NCBI GenBank assembly: GCA_045127535.1
Contig: JBGVQN010000006.1
Coordinates: 1 to 64,000 of the forward strand
Source: UBA2942 sp045127535
GTDB lineage: Bacteria; Bacillota; Clostridia; Lachnospirales; Lachnospiraceae
Reading direction: 5' to 3'
Length of the DNA stretch: 64,000 nt
The notes below the pieces were generated by a model. The model was not told the origin of the DNA. It was given only the letters and a program-made list of their open reading frames with translations, and made no database searches. The translations under genes were made by a program, and so were the position numbers. Position 1 is the first letter of the stretch. The number at the start of each line of letters is the position of its first letter. Positions 43,892-52,614 of the stretch are shown in pieces.

Positions 43892-45304
43892 TCACTTTTT
43901 CCGTCTCCAGTAAATCAGCAGGCCGATCAGTACCAACAGCAGTATCACGGAAATTCCAAAAAATACAAGCATCAGCACTACCAGAGTAGTATAACTCATA
44001 TTGCCAAAAATTTTTCCTGCTTTGGAGAGGAAATTATCACCAATCACTACTTTTGCATCTTCTGCATCTGATGCAGTAACGGATTCTGCCTCTGATATGG
44101 TCTCTTCTGCATTGCCTGCAGATACAGTCTCCTGGCTGGTAACAGACTCCGAAGAAACCGTTTCCTCTGGTTCTGTGATCTCATTGCCATCTGCATCCAC
44201 ACGCATCAGATAAGAGCTGGATACATAATAATTGCCTGTCTCACACTGGATCATACTCCAGTTGCCATAAGTTGCAAGTCTGGTCACCTGCTCTCCTGCT
44301 GGAACAGTTCCTTTGGAAAGAGCTTCTACACTTGGAAATTCTCTGATATTGACAGAATTCCTTGCAACTACAGTTTCTGTTTTCATATGCCATTCAAATG
44401 GTACAGGGAGACTGCCATCTGTGAGACCATACGCATACTCCATCAAAATACGTGTATCAATATAGCAGTTGTAATCATCAGACTTCAGGACGCAGAACAG
44501 CAAGTTTCTTCCCTCATGTTCTGCGGCAGTTAATAACGTGCGTCCTGCATAGTAAGTACGTCCTGTCTTGCCTGCATAAACGCCCTCGCCTGCTTCATCA
44601 CCATTTACCATAGCATGTCCCGTACGCAGAGTCCGCTCTCCATACATATTGGTGGCAGCCATAGTATAGTCTACTGTAGTATCAATGGTATAAAATCTCT
44701 CATTCTTCAATGCAGCCTGGAAAATCAGAAGCATATCATAAGGAGTGGTATAATGGTCCTCATCATGAAGTCCATGGGCATTTACAAAATGGGTATTGGT
44801 ACAGCCAAGTTCTTTGGCCTTTTTATTCATCAGTTTTGCAAACTCTTCTTCACTGCCAGCTACATACTCTGCCAGGGCTGTAGCACATTCATTGGCAGAA
44901 GCCAGCATCATGCCATACAAAGTATCTCTTACAGTCATCTCTTCTCCTACTGCAGCCACAGGTGAAAGAGTAGAGCTGTTTCCTGTCAGTGAACTGATGG
45001 CATACTCAGAAAAGGTCAGCGTATCATCTAAATCAGAAACTTCTTCTAATACCACCAGGGCGGTCATTACCTTAGTAATGCTGGCCGGATAATATTCATA
45101 ATTCATGTTTTTGGATAACAATACCTCCCCGGTATCTGCATCCATCACGCAGTATCCTTCCCCATGAATATCAGGTCCATCTAATATATCCTCTAACCCT
45201 TCATAATCCTCCGGCGCTGCAAAAGCAGACTGGGAACAGATCCCACTGATCATCAGCATGCCCAACAACATTGCCGTAAGCCATTTTTTCATTGTGTTTT
45301 TCAT
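43892..45304 (-). CDS. D-alanyl-D-alanine carboxypeptidase (PBP5/DacF type) with SH3-like domain
   Basis: 470 aa. Signal peptide, then SxxK in YPASITKVMTA, SxN in LASANECATA, and KTG in AGKTGRTYYAG: the active-site triad of low-molecular-weight PBPs that trim D-Ala from stem peptides. Residues ~310-370 are a bacterial SH3-like domain (NSVNIREFPSVEALSKGTV), followed by a Ser/Glu/Thr-rich linker and a C-terminal membrane helix before RRKK, rather than the usual amphipathic anchor. GAGGAAAAA before ATG 45304. Confidence 0.92.
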   Translation of the reverse strand: MKNTMKKWLTAMLLGMLMISGICSQSAFAAPEDYEGLEDILDGPDIHGEGYCVMDADTGEVLLSKNMNYEYYPASITKVMTALVVLEEVSDLDDTLTFSEYAISSLTGNSSTLSPVAAVGEEMTVRDTLYGMMLASANECATALAEYVAGSEEEFAKLMNKKAKELGCTNTHFVNAHGLHDEDHYTTPYDMLLIFQAALKNERFYTIDTTVDYTMAATNMYGERTLRTGHAMVNGDEAGEGVYAGKTGRTYYAGRTLLTAAEHEGRNLLFCVLKSDDYNCYIDTRILMEYAYGLTDGSLPVPFEWHMKTETVVARNSVNIREFPSVEALSKGTVPAGEQVTRLATYGNWSMIQCETGNYYVSSSYLMRVDADGNEITEPEETVSSESVTSQETVSAGNAEETISEAESVTASDAEDAKVVIGDNFLSKAGKIFGNMSYTTLVVLMLVFFGISVILLLVLIGLLIYWRRKK

Positions 45305-45404
45305 TTTTTCCTCATCCTAACTATAGTTCCTGTATTTTGTAAAAATATGCGCAGAAAAGGTCAAAACAGTTTCTGCCCATTCTTTATCGATTGGTGCATA
45401 TACG

Positions 45405-45433
45405 ATTATAATGGATTCCCAAACATGTTACAA
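45405..45433 (-). promoter_or_regulatory. Promoter of the D,D-carboxypeptidase gene
   Basis: TTGTAA (45433-45428), 17-base spacer, TATAAT (45410-45405). The rest of the 250-bp gap up to 45555 holds nothing I recognise. Confidence 0.75.
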
Positions 45434-45555
45434 CCACTTTTTTACAAATTTCTCAGCATATTTTTTCCCTTCCGCGATACAATCATAAAGAACGCTGAAA
45501 GCCGAGCATACAATTGATCTCTGCCCTGCAGACGCACTTATTTCATGAAGCTCTG

Positions 45556-46320
45556 TCAATTCCCTGCCTCTGGGAAAATCTGCTGTAACATATACTGGGC
45601 AAAGCTGTATCTGGATACCTGATCTGCTTCAAATGGATCATTTTGACAATAACTGCCCACTGCACTTGCAGCCACAGAAGCATATTCCCCTGGAAGGTTC
45701 TCAATGCTCCATTTTCCGCCCTGCTCTTTGGACAAAACCAGACCTTCTCTGAGATACCCAAGGACTCTGCACAAGTTCAGAATGATATATACGGGATCTT
45801 CGTTGATTTCATTGACTGCATCTTCTATATCCCTTCGAATGCTGTCAAGGTAATCCGCTTTTGGAACCTCACCAAACACGTCACTGATTTGTTTTCCCCA
45901 AAGAGTCATGCCTGCATTTCGAACCACTGTAAAGTGGGCAGCCAGATCCCGATCCACACCATGCATATCCAGACAGTATTGTTTTAGGTCTGCCATACAT
46001 CTTTCTTTATGGAAATTAGAAAAATGTAATTCAAATGGGGTCGGATACTGAAAGTGATTGCAGACTTCCTCCAGTACAATACTCATTTCCAGTCCTTTTG
46101 GCGGACATTGGGAATCTAATTTTAACAGTACACTGATCAGAGCCTCTTTCTCCTGGAAAGAAGGTGCGTGGTTTACTACAACCAGAAAATCAATGTCGCT
46201 TTTGTCCCAGTTAAAACAACCAAATGCAATAGAACCGTGTACATAAATTCCGATCAGGTTGTCTTTTAGTATTTTTTTATATGATATTTGAATTTCTCTT
46301 AAAATTTCTGATTCTGTCAT
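45556..46320 (-). CDS. Aminoglycoside adenylyltransferase-like nucleotidyltransferase (ANT/AadA type)
   Basis: 254 aa. YVHGSIAFGCFNWDKSDIDF contains the GSxxxG...DxD nucleotidyltransferase motif, and the C-terminal helical domain (about 150-250, NLCRVLGYLREGLVLSKEQG) matches the DUF4111 domain of AadA/ANT(9) enzymes. Length is close to that of AadA (~260). It could adenylylate spectinomycin/streptomycin-like drugs, but many chromosomal relatives have no proven resistance role. ATG 46320 has only a weak RBS. Confidence 0.75.
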   Translation of the reverse strand: MTESEILREIQISYKKILKDNLIGIYVHGSIAFGCFNWDKSDIDFLVVVNHAPSFQEKEALISVLLKLDSQCPPKGLEMSIVLEEVCNHFQYPTPFELHFSNFHKERCMADLKQYCLDMHGVDRDLAAHFTVVRNAGMTLWGKQISDVFGEVPKADYLDSIRRDIEDAVNEINEDPVYIILNLCRVLGYLREGLVLSKEQGGKWSIENLPGEYASVAASAVGSYCQNDPFEADQVSRYSFAQYMLQQIFPEAGN

Positions 46321-46439
46321 AAAAAATTTGTATGATGTATATGAAATACATTCATACGTCCCCCTTTCTTCTCAAACCCTGTTCTCACTTTTTCACTCCC
46401 TGCATATGTTATAGAGTAATACTCTGTCAGGGAGCGCTT

Positions 46440-47258
46440 ATGAAATCAAACAATGATTTATCCAGACCACATGCAGACAGCAAGCTGCCTATGGTCATGC
46501 AAAGTATTCTCATTTGTACCTTATTTCTGATTCTGCTTTTGGGTTCTCTGAAAGCACTTCCGGAAATCGTTACTGCCAATACTACAGTGAATGGCAGGGA
46601 ACTGCCTATTTACTGCGTAGATACCCAGGAGAAAAAGGTTGCTTTAAGTTTTGATGCAGCCTGGGGCAACGAAGATACCCAGACAATTCTGGATATTCTG
46701 AAAAAACATGACGTACGAGTCACATTTTTTATGACAGGCGGCTGGGTAGAATCTTACCCAGATGATGTAAAAGCCATTGCTGCTGCAGGACACGACTTGG
46801 GCAACCACAGTGAAAATCACAAAGAAATGAGCAAACTGGATTCAGCCAACTGTACTGACGAGCTGATGAAAGTACATAACAAAGTAAAAGAACTTACAGG
46901 CCAGGATATGGTACTGTTTCGTCCTCCTTACGGAGATTATAACAACAACCTGATCACTACTGCCACCAGCTGCGGTTATTATACCATACAATGGAGCATT
47001 GACAGTCTGGACTGGAAAAATTATGGAGTCGACGATATTATCAACCGGGTGCTGAATCACAAAAATCTGGAAAACGGCGCCATTATCCTGATGCACAATG
47101 GCGCCAAGTATACTGCCCAGGCACTGGATGCAGTCATTACCGGACTGAAAGAAAAAGGATACACTATCGTTCCTATTTCCGAACTGATTTATACAGATAG
47201 CTTCCATATGGATGCTGCCGGAAAACAGTATTCAGATACAGGAACAAGTGTACAATAA
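46440..47258 (+). CDS. Polysaccharide deacetylase (PdaB/NodB type)
   Basis: 272 aa from ATG 46440 (AGGGAGCGCTT). One N-terminal anchor helix (~18-38), then the NodB domain: LSFDAAWGNEDT (catalytic Asp and metal Asp region), HDLGNHSENH (metal His pair), FRPPYGDYNN, and ILMHNG. Extracytoplasmic; likely removes N-acetyl groups from peptidoglycan or cortex. PdaB-like proteins act in sporulation, fitting the SpoIID/DacF neighbourhood. Ends at a shared bidirectional terminator. Confidence 0.9.
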   Translation: MKSNNDLSRPHADSKLPMVMQSILICTLFLILLLGSLKALPEIVTANTTVNGRELPIYCVDTQEKKVALSFDAAWGNEDTQTILDILKKHDVRVTFFMTGGWVESYPDDVKAIAAAGHDLGNHSENHKEMSKLDSANCTDELMKVHNKVKELTGQDMVLFRPPYGDYNNNLITTATSCGYYTIQWSIDSLDWKNYGVDDIINRVLNHKNLENGAIILMHNGAKYTAQALDAVITGLKEKGYTIVPISELIYTDSFHMDAAGKQYSDTGTSVQ

Positions 47259-47329
47259 AGGAGTCTCTCCTCTGCATCTTATTTTACTATGTATGCAGCC
47301 ATTGACCTCATCCATTTTTCCATATACCA

Positions 47330-47370
47330 CTGTGCCAAAACCGGTTTATTCCTAACCGCTTTTGGCACAG
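47330..47370. terminator. Bidirectional terminator between deacetylase and hisA
   Basis: CTGTGCCAAAA (47330-47340) inverted at 47360-47370, with further pairing of GGTT/AACC inside; A/T-rich arms give T tracts on both strands of this convergent pair. Confidence 0.7.
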
Positions 47371-47374
47371 CAGG

Positions 47375-48151
47375 CTACTGCTGAATAAATTCCAGTACTT
47401 TCCTGTAGTCCATTTGCCCTCCAAACAGGCTTAATGCACTTCCTATGGTAACATCTAATTTTCCTCGTCCCAATTCCTTTAGCTGTGCCAGGTCTGCAAA
47501 GCTGCCTACACCTCCTGCATAGGTAACCGGAATCCCATCCCATTCTGCCAACATTTTTACCAGTTCCTGCTCAATACCGGAAGCTTTTCCCTCTACATCT
47601 ACTGCATGGATCAAAAACTCTGCACAGCTGCCTGAGAGCTTTGTAAGCACCTCAGGTGTAATTTTCACATCTGTAAACTTCTGCCAGCGGTCTGTTACAA
47701 TATAATAAGCGCCGTTTTTTTTACGACAGCTTAAATCCAGGACCAGATGATCCTTTCCTACAGCACTTACCATCCGGTTCAGATTTTCATAGGAAATCTG
47801 GCCGTTTTTGAATACAAAGGAAGTTACGATCACGTGGGAAGCACCTGCATCTAAAAACTCAGCTGCATTGGTATCCCGGATACCCCCTCCAATCTGCAGT
47901 CCCCCGGGGTAAGCCCCCAGTGCAGACATGGCCTGTTTTTTGGTAGCTTCATAATATTCACTTTCCGGGGGATTGAGCAAAATAATATGCCCCCCCTTTA
48001 ATCCGTCCTGACGATAAAACTCTGCATAAAATCCACCGTCCTGGTCAGAAACAAAATTATCTACTGCCTGATTGCCCTGGTCCTGAAGAGTCCCTCCTAC
48101 GATCTGTTTTACTTTTCCATTATGAATATCAATACATGGTCTAAAACGCAT
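47375..48151 (-). CDS. hisA: Eukaryotic-type HisA (ProFAR isomerase, HIS6-like)
   Basis: 258 aa from ATG 48151 (AAGAGGAAAA). It opens FRPCIDIHNGKVKQIVGGTL and has LQIGGGIRDTNAAEFL, VIVTSFVF, DLSCRKKNGAYYIV, EFLIHAVDVEGKASGI and VTYAGGVGSFADL. This pattern matches fungal/plant HIS6 rather than the usual bacterial HisA. Isomerises ProFAR to PRFAR in histidine synthesis. It stands alone, outside a his operon. Both catalytic Asp positions (CIDIHNG; VDVEG) are kept, so it is probably active. Confidence 0.87.
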   Translation of the reverse strand: MRFRPCIDIHNGKVKQIVGGTLQDQGNQAVDNFVSDQDGGFYAEFYRQDGLKGGHIILLNPPESEYYEATKKQAMSALGAYPGGLQIGGGIRDTNAAEFLDAGASHVIVTSFVFKNGQISYENLNRMVSAVGKDHLVLDLSCRKKNGAYYIVTDRWQKFTDVKITPEVLTKLSGSCAEFLIHAVDVEGKASGIEQELVKMLAEWDGIPVTYAGGVGSFADLAQLKELGRGKLDVTIGSALSLFGGQMDYRKVLEFIQQ

Positions 48152-48296
48152 TTTTCCTCTTTCCGGCAGCACGGCTCTGTTATAGAGCAGCAATCCTGCT
48201 GCCCTATACTGCCTGATGTCTGTTTTCTTTTCTGTTTTCTTTTGTCTGATCCTTGCTTCATTGCTGCTTCCTCATACAGCAGCAGCATGATGCCTG

Positions 48297-49811
48297 CTAG
48301 TTCAGTTCATATAATTTTGTATACTTTTCTTTCAAATACTGTACATAATATGCGGGACAGAAATCCTCTCCCGTTGCCAGTTTCAAAATCTCCCCTGCAG
48401 GCTTTGCAGCACCATAACAGTGTACATGTTCCTTCAGCCAGTTTATGATCTGGCCGATCTGGCCGCTGCGAAGCAGCTGTGGCACATCCATTTCTTGTTT
48501 CATCTTATTATATAACTGTGCTGCAAAAGCGTTGCCCAGTGCATAGGAAGGGAAATAGCCAAACATTCCACCTGACCAATGTACATCCTGAAGCACACCA
48601 TTTCTGTCACTATCTGGTGTCACACCCAAATACTCCTGATACAGCTCATTCCACAGCTTTGGCAGCTCACTGACCGGATATTCTTCCTCAATGAGCTTCT
48701 TCTCTGCTTCATAACGCACCATGATATGCAGGCAATATGTCAGCTCATCGCTTTCGGTACGAATCAAATCCGGGATAACACAGTTCACTGCCTGCACAAA
48801 CTGCTCCAGATCCACATCACACAACTGCTCTGGAAATGTCTCCTGCAGTTTTCCAAAAACAGACTCCCAGAATTCTCTGCTTCTGCCGATCATATTTTCC
48901 AGCATACGGGACTGGGACTCATGCATACCGCAGCTTGCTCCTCCTCCTACCGGCGTTAATGTCAGTTCATCTGGAACATTCATTTCATACAGTGCGTGTC
49001 CTGTCTCATGAATGGTAGAAAAAATGCCGCTGATCAAATTGTCTTCATAATAATGTGTGGTAATACGCACATCCCTGTTATGGAGATTGGTGGTAAATGG
49101 ATGCTCACTTTCTCCCATCACACCTTTGCTAAAATCAAAACCCAGATATTCAGCCAGCCATCTGTTAAACTGCTTCTGTTTTTCCACATCATATTTGCGA
49201 TGCATAAAAGCGGTGTCCATCTTTTTTTGGCTGCTCTGGATCCTGCCCAGTAACGGCACAATGGTCTCCTTCAGTTCTGCAAAAAAAGTGTCCAATTCCT
49301 TCCTGCCAAAGCCCTCTTCATATTCATTCAGGCTTACATCATAGAGGCTGCCGGTACCATCTCCGTTATCCCCTTCCAACTGATACCTGTTGTGCTTTCT
49401 GATCGCCGCCACCACCTGTTCCAGATACGGAGCAAAAAGCGCAAAATCATCCTCCGCCTTAGCTTTCTGCCACATCATACCGCTTTTGGACAACAGCTCA
49501 CTAAACTCCCTCTGCTCCTTAGCAGAAATCCGCTCTATCTTTGCCAGTTCTTTGCTCAGTACCCTTACTACAGCAGCCTGTATCTCTGTCAAATCCTCCG
49601 CCTGTCCCAGCTTTTTTAAAAGTCCCGGCACTTCCTCATTCACCAGACATCGATACAGCTCCTCTGAAAGAATCCCCACACATCTGGCAGTATTGTCCAT
49701 AGCCTTCTCCGGCGCCAAAGTTTCATTATCCCACTCCAACAAAGTCAGTGCCGCACCAAGGGCTGCCTGCTTATCCAGATACATCTGTAATTTTTCATAA
49801 TCCTGATTCAT
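48297..49811 (-). CDS. M32-family metallocarboxypeptidase
   Basis: 504 aa, normal for thermostable carboxypeptidase 1. Zinc motif STIHETGHALYEMN (HExxH near residue 265), then SCGMHESQSRMLENMIGRS, and DLIRTESDELTYCLHIMVRY, all conserved in M32. Releases C-terminal residues from peptides in the cytoplasm. ATG 49811 with a weak RBS. Standalone gene. Confidence 0.95.
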   Translation of the reverse strand: MNQDYEKLQMYLDKQAALGAALTLLEWDNETLAPEKAMDNTARCVGILSEELYRCLVNEEVPGLLKKLGQAEDLTEIQAAVVRVLSKELAKIERISAKEQREFSELLSKSGMMWQKAKAEDDFALFAPYLEQVVAAIRKHNRYQLEGDNGDGTGSLYDVSLNEYEEGFGRKELDTFFAELKETIVPLLGRIQSSQKKMDTAFMHRKYDVEKQKQFNRWLAEYLGFDFSKGVMGESEHPFTTNLHNRDVRITTHYYEDNLISGIFSTIHETGHALYEMNVPDELTLTPVGGGASCGMHESQSRMLENMIGRSREFWESVFGKLQETFPEQLCDVDLEQFVQAVNCVIPDLIRTESDELTYCLHIMVRYEAEKKLIEEEYPVSELPKLWNELYQEYLGVTPDSDRNGVLQDVHWSGGMFGYFPSYALGNAFAAQLYNKMKQEMDVPQLLRSGQIGQIINWLKEHVHCYGAAKPAGEILKLATGEDFCPAYYVQYLKEKYTKLYELN

Positions 49812-49962
49812 ACCTATTCATCCTCACTTTCTGTTTCAAAATTTACGCATCTGCAAATCCTTGTCCCCTCAATTCTTTACGCCTCATCCAAAAAGGCATC
49901 CCTCTATAACTAAGAAGCGCCTGCCGGTATCCAAAGACTCCGACAGACGCCGCCCAGAGGTA

Positions 49963-50412
49963 CTATGCTTTTTTTATTCCCCAGGAATTTTCCTTTTTCA
50001 GCTCCAGGTACATGTCATAAGCCTGCTCCAAAATCTGCTTTTCGTTGGTAAACTTCAGCAGATGATAAGCTTCATGAAACTTATAATAACCAGAATCTAC
50101 GAAAAACTCTTCTCGCTGCGGTTTGCTGTAGTAACTGTCCGCCATCATCAAATACCAGTGTACCTCTTTCTCTACCATTCCCTGTGGAATGTGGAAAGTA
50201 TACTCGCTTTTTCCAATGTACTTTACAATAGAAGCAGTTACCCCAGTTTCCTCCCGGACCTCTCTGAGAGCAGTCTGGGGATGATCCTCTCCGCTCTCGA
50301 CAGTTCCTTTCGGCAAAACCCATCCTTCATACCTGCTTTTATAATTTTTATAAAGCAGAAGTATCTTGCCTCGAAAAATAACCACACCGCCACAGCTTGT
50401 TGCCTCAACCAT
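49963..50412 (-). CDS. Nudix hydrolase
   Basis: 149 aa from ATG 50412 (GGAGGAATTGCA). The full Nudix box is present: GTVESGEDHPQTALREVREE then TG (Gx5Ex7REuxEExGu). Likely hydrolyses a nucleoside diphosphate derivative such as Ap4A; the HIPQG...KEVHWYLM region resembles Ap4A-type members, but the substrate is inference. An upstream in-frame extension lacks similarity. Confidence 0.92.
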   Translation of the reverse strand: MVEATSCGGVVIFRGKILLLYKNYKSRYEGWVLPKGTVESGEDHPQTALREVREETGVTASIVKYIGKSEYTFHIPQGMVEKEVHWYLMMADSYYSKPQREEFFVDSGYYKFHEAYHLLKFTNEKQILEQAYDMYLELKKENSWGIKKA

Positions 50413-50584
50413 TGCAATTCCTCCTGTCTGTTGGTGTGACATATATCTGTTAAAAAGTATACCCCTTTTTCTTTGCTCATGCAAGATATTTTACAGTTTT
50501 ATACTATTTTACAACTATTTTCTCACTTTTATTCCCATACATATTTTTTCTGTTGCCTCAGATACTAACTATGAGGTGATTTCT

Positions 50585-50815
50585 TTGAGATTTCAAAATT
50601 TAAACCAGTTAATTCAGAGAAGCAGCAGTACCCGTAACTATTTTTTATCTCTGCCTGTAAAAACACAAATAGAGCTGCATGAACATAATGAATACATTCA
50701 TACAGCCGAAGAACTGCATCATCTGGTGAACCAGCTTGCTATATATAACAGACAGGTGGAACTCAGTGCGTACGATCCCATTGTAACCTCCGGTTTCTCA
50801 TTTTTTAAAAAATGA
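50585..50815 (+). CDS. Small protein of unknown function, TTG start
   Basis: 76 aa. GAGGTG lies 6 bases before the TTG at 50585. Sequence LRFQNLNQLIQRSSSTRNYF, LSLPVKTQIELHEHNEYIH, TAEELHHLVNQLAIYNRQV: polar, helical, no signal peptide. No family recognised. Its last 18 bases overlap the end of the convergent HMA gene within a palindrome, so both proteins end in FSFFKK. RBS and protein-like composition support it. Confidence 0.6.
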   Translation: MRFQNLNQLIQRSSSTRNYFLSLPVKTQIELHEHNEYIHTAEELHHLVNQLAIYNRQVELSAYDPIVTSGFSFFKK

Positions 50816-51052
50816 AAAGCCTTTTTTCTCATAGGGTTGGGTATACACTGCTGCAGCGGTATATCCGGCATCCGCAATTACTTTTTTTATTGTTTCATCA
50901 TCCAGTGGATGCTCTGATATAATTTCTGTTTTCCCCTTTGTATGGGAAGATGTAACCTTCTTTACTGCAAAAGCCCTGCGCACTGCATCATTGATATGTG
51001 CCTCGCACATACCACATGCCATTCCTTCTACTTCTATTGTAATTTTAACCAT
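50798..51052 (-). CDS. Heavy-metal-associated (HMA) domain protein, copper-chaperone-like
   Basis: 84 aa from ATG 51052 (GGAGGAACAA). A single HMA fold with VEGMACGMCEAHINDAVRRA, a variant of GMxCxxC, and an extension VYTQPYEKKGFSFFKK. Usually carries Cu(I) or similar soft metals to a P-type ATPase; none is next to it. Placed with flavodoxin and iron-uptake genes. Longer in-frame starts are rejected because only this one has an RBS. Confidence 0.82.
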   Translation of the reverse strand: MVKITIEVEGMACGMCEAHINDAVRRAFAVKKVTSSHTKGKTEIISEHPLDDETIKKVIADAGYTAAAVYTQPYEKKGFSFFKK

Positions 51053-51180
51053 TTGTTCCTCCAATATTTCTAAAATACCTATTCCGATTTGGGAATGATT
51101 CTCCCATCTCCTGATAAACAGCAAAGACAGCTTTCTGTATTGATCAAAAAGCTGCCTTTCGGTCTGATATAGTAATGATG

Positions 51181-51606
51181 TTACTGTGCCAGAGCTGCCC
51201 CTAATGCCTTGCATGCCGCTACTGCATCATCATCTGGTGCTTCATTGCAGATGACAAAGCCGCAGGCCATCACAGCACCGTCGGAAATACAGGTTTCTTC
51301 CCAGTTGCGCATCCACTCACCGTCACCCCATCCGTAGGAACCAAACAGCGCAATTTTCTTACCCTTCAATTTCGGCTCACAGGAGGTAAACATAGGCGCA
51401 AATTCACACTCTTCTAACTCTTCTGCTCCCATAGATGGGCAGCCAAAGGCAATTGCATCATAACTATCTACCATAGATGCATCAAATTCAGCTGCTGTGC
51501 ACATTACACTTTCTGCACCACTTTCTTTGATTCCCTCTGCAACTGCCATAGCCATAGCCTCTGTATTTCCAGTTCCACTCCAATAAACCACTGCAATTTT
51601 ACTCAT
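51181..51606 (-). CDS. Flavodoxin
   Basis: 141 aa. YWSGTGNTEAMA is the FMN phosphate loop; AFGCPSMGAEELEE and ALFGSYGWGDGEWM are the isoalloxazine-contact loops. Short-chain flavodoxin, an electron carrier that replaces ferredoxin when iron is scarce, which suits its position next to DUF3793 and the feo genes. ATG 51606; 34 bp after the DUF3793 gene. Confidence 0.93.
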   Translation of the reverse strand: MSKIAVVYWSGTGNTEAMAMAVAEGIKESGAESVMCTAAEFDASMVDSYDAIAFGCPSMGAEELEECEFAPMFTSCEPKLKGKKIALFGSYGWGDGEWMRNWEETCISDGAVMACGFVICNEAPDDDAVAACKALGAALAQ

Positions 51607-51640
51607 GTTGTATTCCAACCTTTCCTAAATTTAATATATA

Positions 51641-52192
51641 TCAAACAGCTACTGTGAGCCGCTCGATTGACTTTCCTTTTGCCCACAGGTCACAGTAGAC
51701 CTGGGTGCATTTTTTGAACTTTGCAAATGTTTTCTGTGCTGCTGCCTCATCACCATATACTTTCCAATATCCCACACATTTACACCCTTTTGCTCCATTT
51801 TCAATAAAACCATTCACATCCTCTGGCGGGTATCCAAGAAACAGGCCAATTTCATGAGGGAATCCTTGGCTGTCATTTAGCCGCTGCATTAGATGAATCA
51901 CACAACGTTCCGGCATTTCTGTAGTGTACCCTCTCTCCTGCAGCAGCCGGCAGGCTGTATCATGCTGCAAGTCCTGTGAAAGTTTGGATGGACGATATAC
52001 ATAAATCAATGCACGATTGTTTTGAAACTGCAGCGGCAGCACGCGAAGTCCTTTCTTTACAAGAATTCGGTTCAGGCTCCGGATGCTTTCCCTCATATCT
52101 TCCACATCCTCAAAAGAACATGGAAATATCGTTCCGGTTTTCATCCCTGCAAGGGTAGGCGAGCAATGACGGACTAACAATTCACCGGACAT
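51641..52192 (-). CDS. DUF3793 family protein
   Basis: 183 aa from ATG 52192 (AAAGGAGACAC upstream). LVRHCSPTLAGMKTGTIF, YVYRPSKLSQDL, EIGLFLGYPPEDVNGFIEN and CKCVGYWKVYGD are typical DUF3793 segments. Frequently found with flavodoxin and FeoB in clostridia, so probably iron-related; biochemical role unknown. A possible N-terminal extension would come from the repeat element 22 bp upstream and is rejected. Confidence 0.85.
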   Translation of the reverse strand: MSGELLVRHCSPTLAGMKTGTIFPCSFEDVEDMRESIRSLNRILVKKGLRVLPLQFQNNRALIYVYRPSKLSQDLQHDTACRLLQERGYTTEMPERCVIHLMQRLNDSQGFPHEIGLFLGYPPEDVNGFIENGAKGCKCVGYWKVYGDEAAAQKTFAKFKKCTQVYCDLWAKGKSIERLTVAV

Positions 52193-52213
52193 TTTGTGTC
52201 TCCTTTCTATCAG

Positions 52214-52455
52214 CAATACGGTAGGCAATTGCGAAACTGTATTCAACATCAGCTTTGGGAAGTATCTGTAAGAAAATATTTTCTAAGCAGGACTCTTGAA
52301 AACGCCGGCACTTTAAATTTTGTGCCACAGGCGCAAAATTTATTAGTACCGCTGCGTTTTCACCGAAGCGAGAGCGCGTCCTGCGTGAAAATACTTTCTT
52401 GCAGATACTTCCCAAAGCATCCGGTAATGTGTTTCGCAATTGCGAAACAATATGG
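52214..52455. repeat. Palindromic mobile-like element, copy 3, with near-identical 8-bp flanking repeats
   Basis: 226 bp (52222-52447) between CAATACGG (52214-52221) and CAATATGG (52448-52455). Core AAACGCCGGCACTTT (52300-52314) and ATTAGTACCGCTGCGTTT (52342-52359). Arm segment AGTATCTG pairs with CAGATACT, where copy 2 has AGTAGCTG with CAGCTACT: both strands of the stem changed together. It separates DUF3793-flavodoxin from the palindrome GTTAGTTATAACTAAC at 52468-52483. Confidence 0.85.
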
Positions 52456-52467
52456 CAGTACATTTTG

Positions 52468-52483
52468 TTAGTTATAACTAACC
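52468..52483. promoter_or_regulatory. Perfect 16-bp palindrome, candidate iron-regulator site
   Basis: GTTAGTTATAACTAAC shares the GTTAG...CTAAC half-sites of the feo operators and contains TATAAC, a possible -10 for the DUF3793-flavodoxin operon. Weak -35 upstream. Confidence 0.45.
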
Positions 52484-52490
52484 ACTTGTT

Positions 52491-52527
52491 AAAAAGCAGG
52501 AGACGCAGGCTTTACGCTACGCCTCCT
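52491..52527 (-). terminator. Terminator after the feo operon
   Basis: Minus strand: GGAGGCGTAG pairs with CTGCGTCTCC (with G-U pairs) around a short loop, then GCTTTTTA. Lies ~90 bp past the Cys-rich gene. Confidence 0.7.
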
Positions 52528-52614
52528 AACATGCTTATTCATGACACTGAATCATATTTGCATCCCATTTCAACAGGAGATGATGCACTTAGAAAAGTTC
52601 CCAGCATGTGCTTT

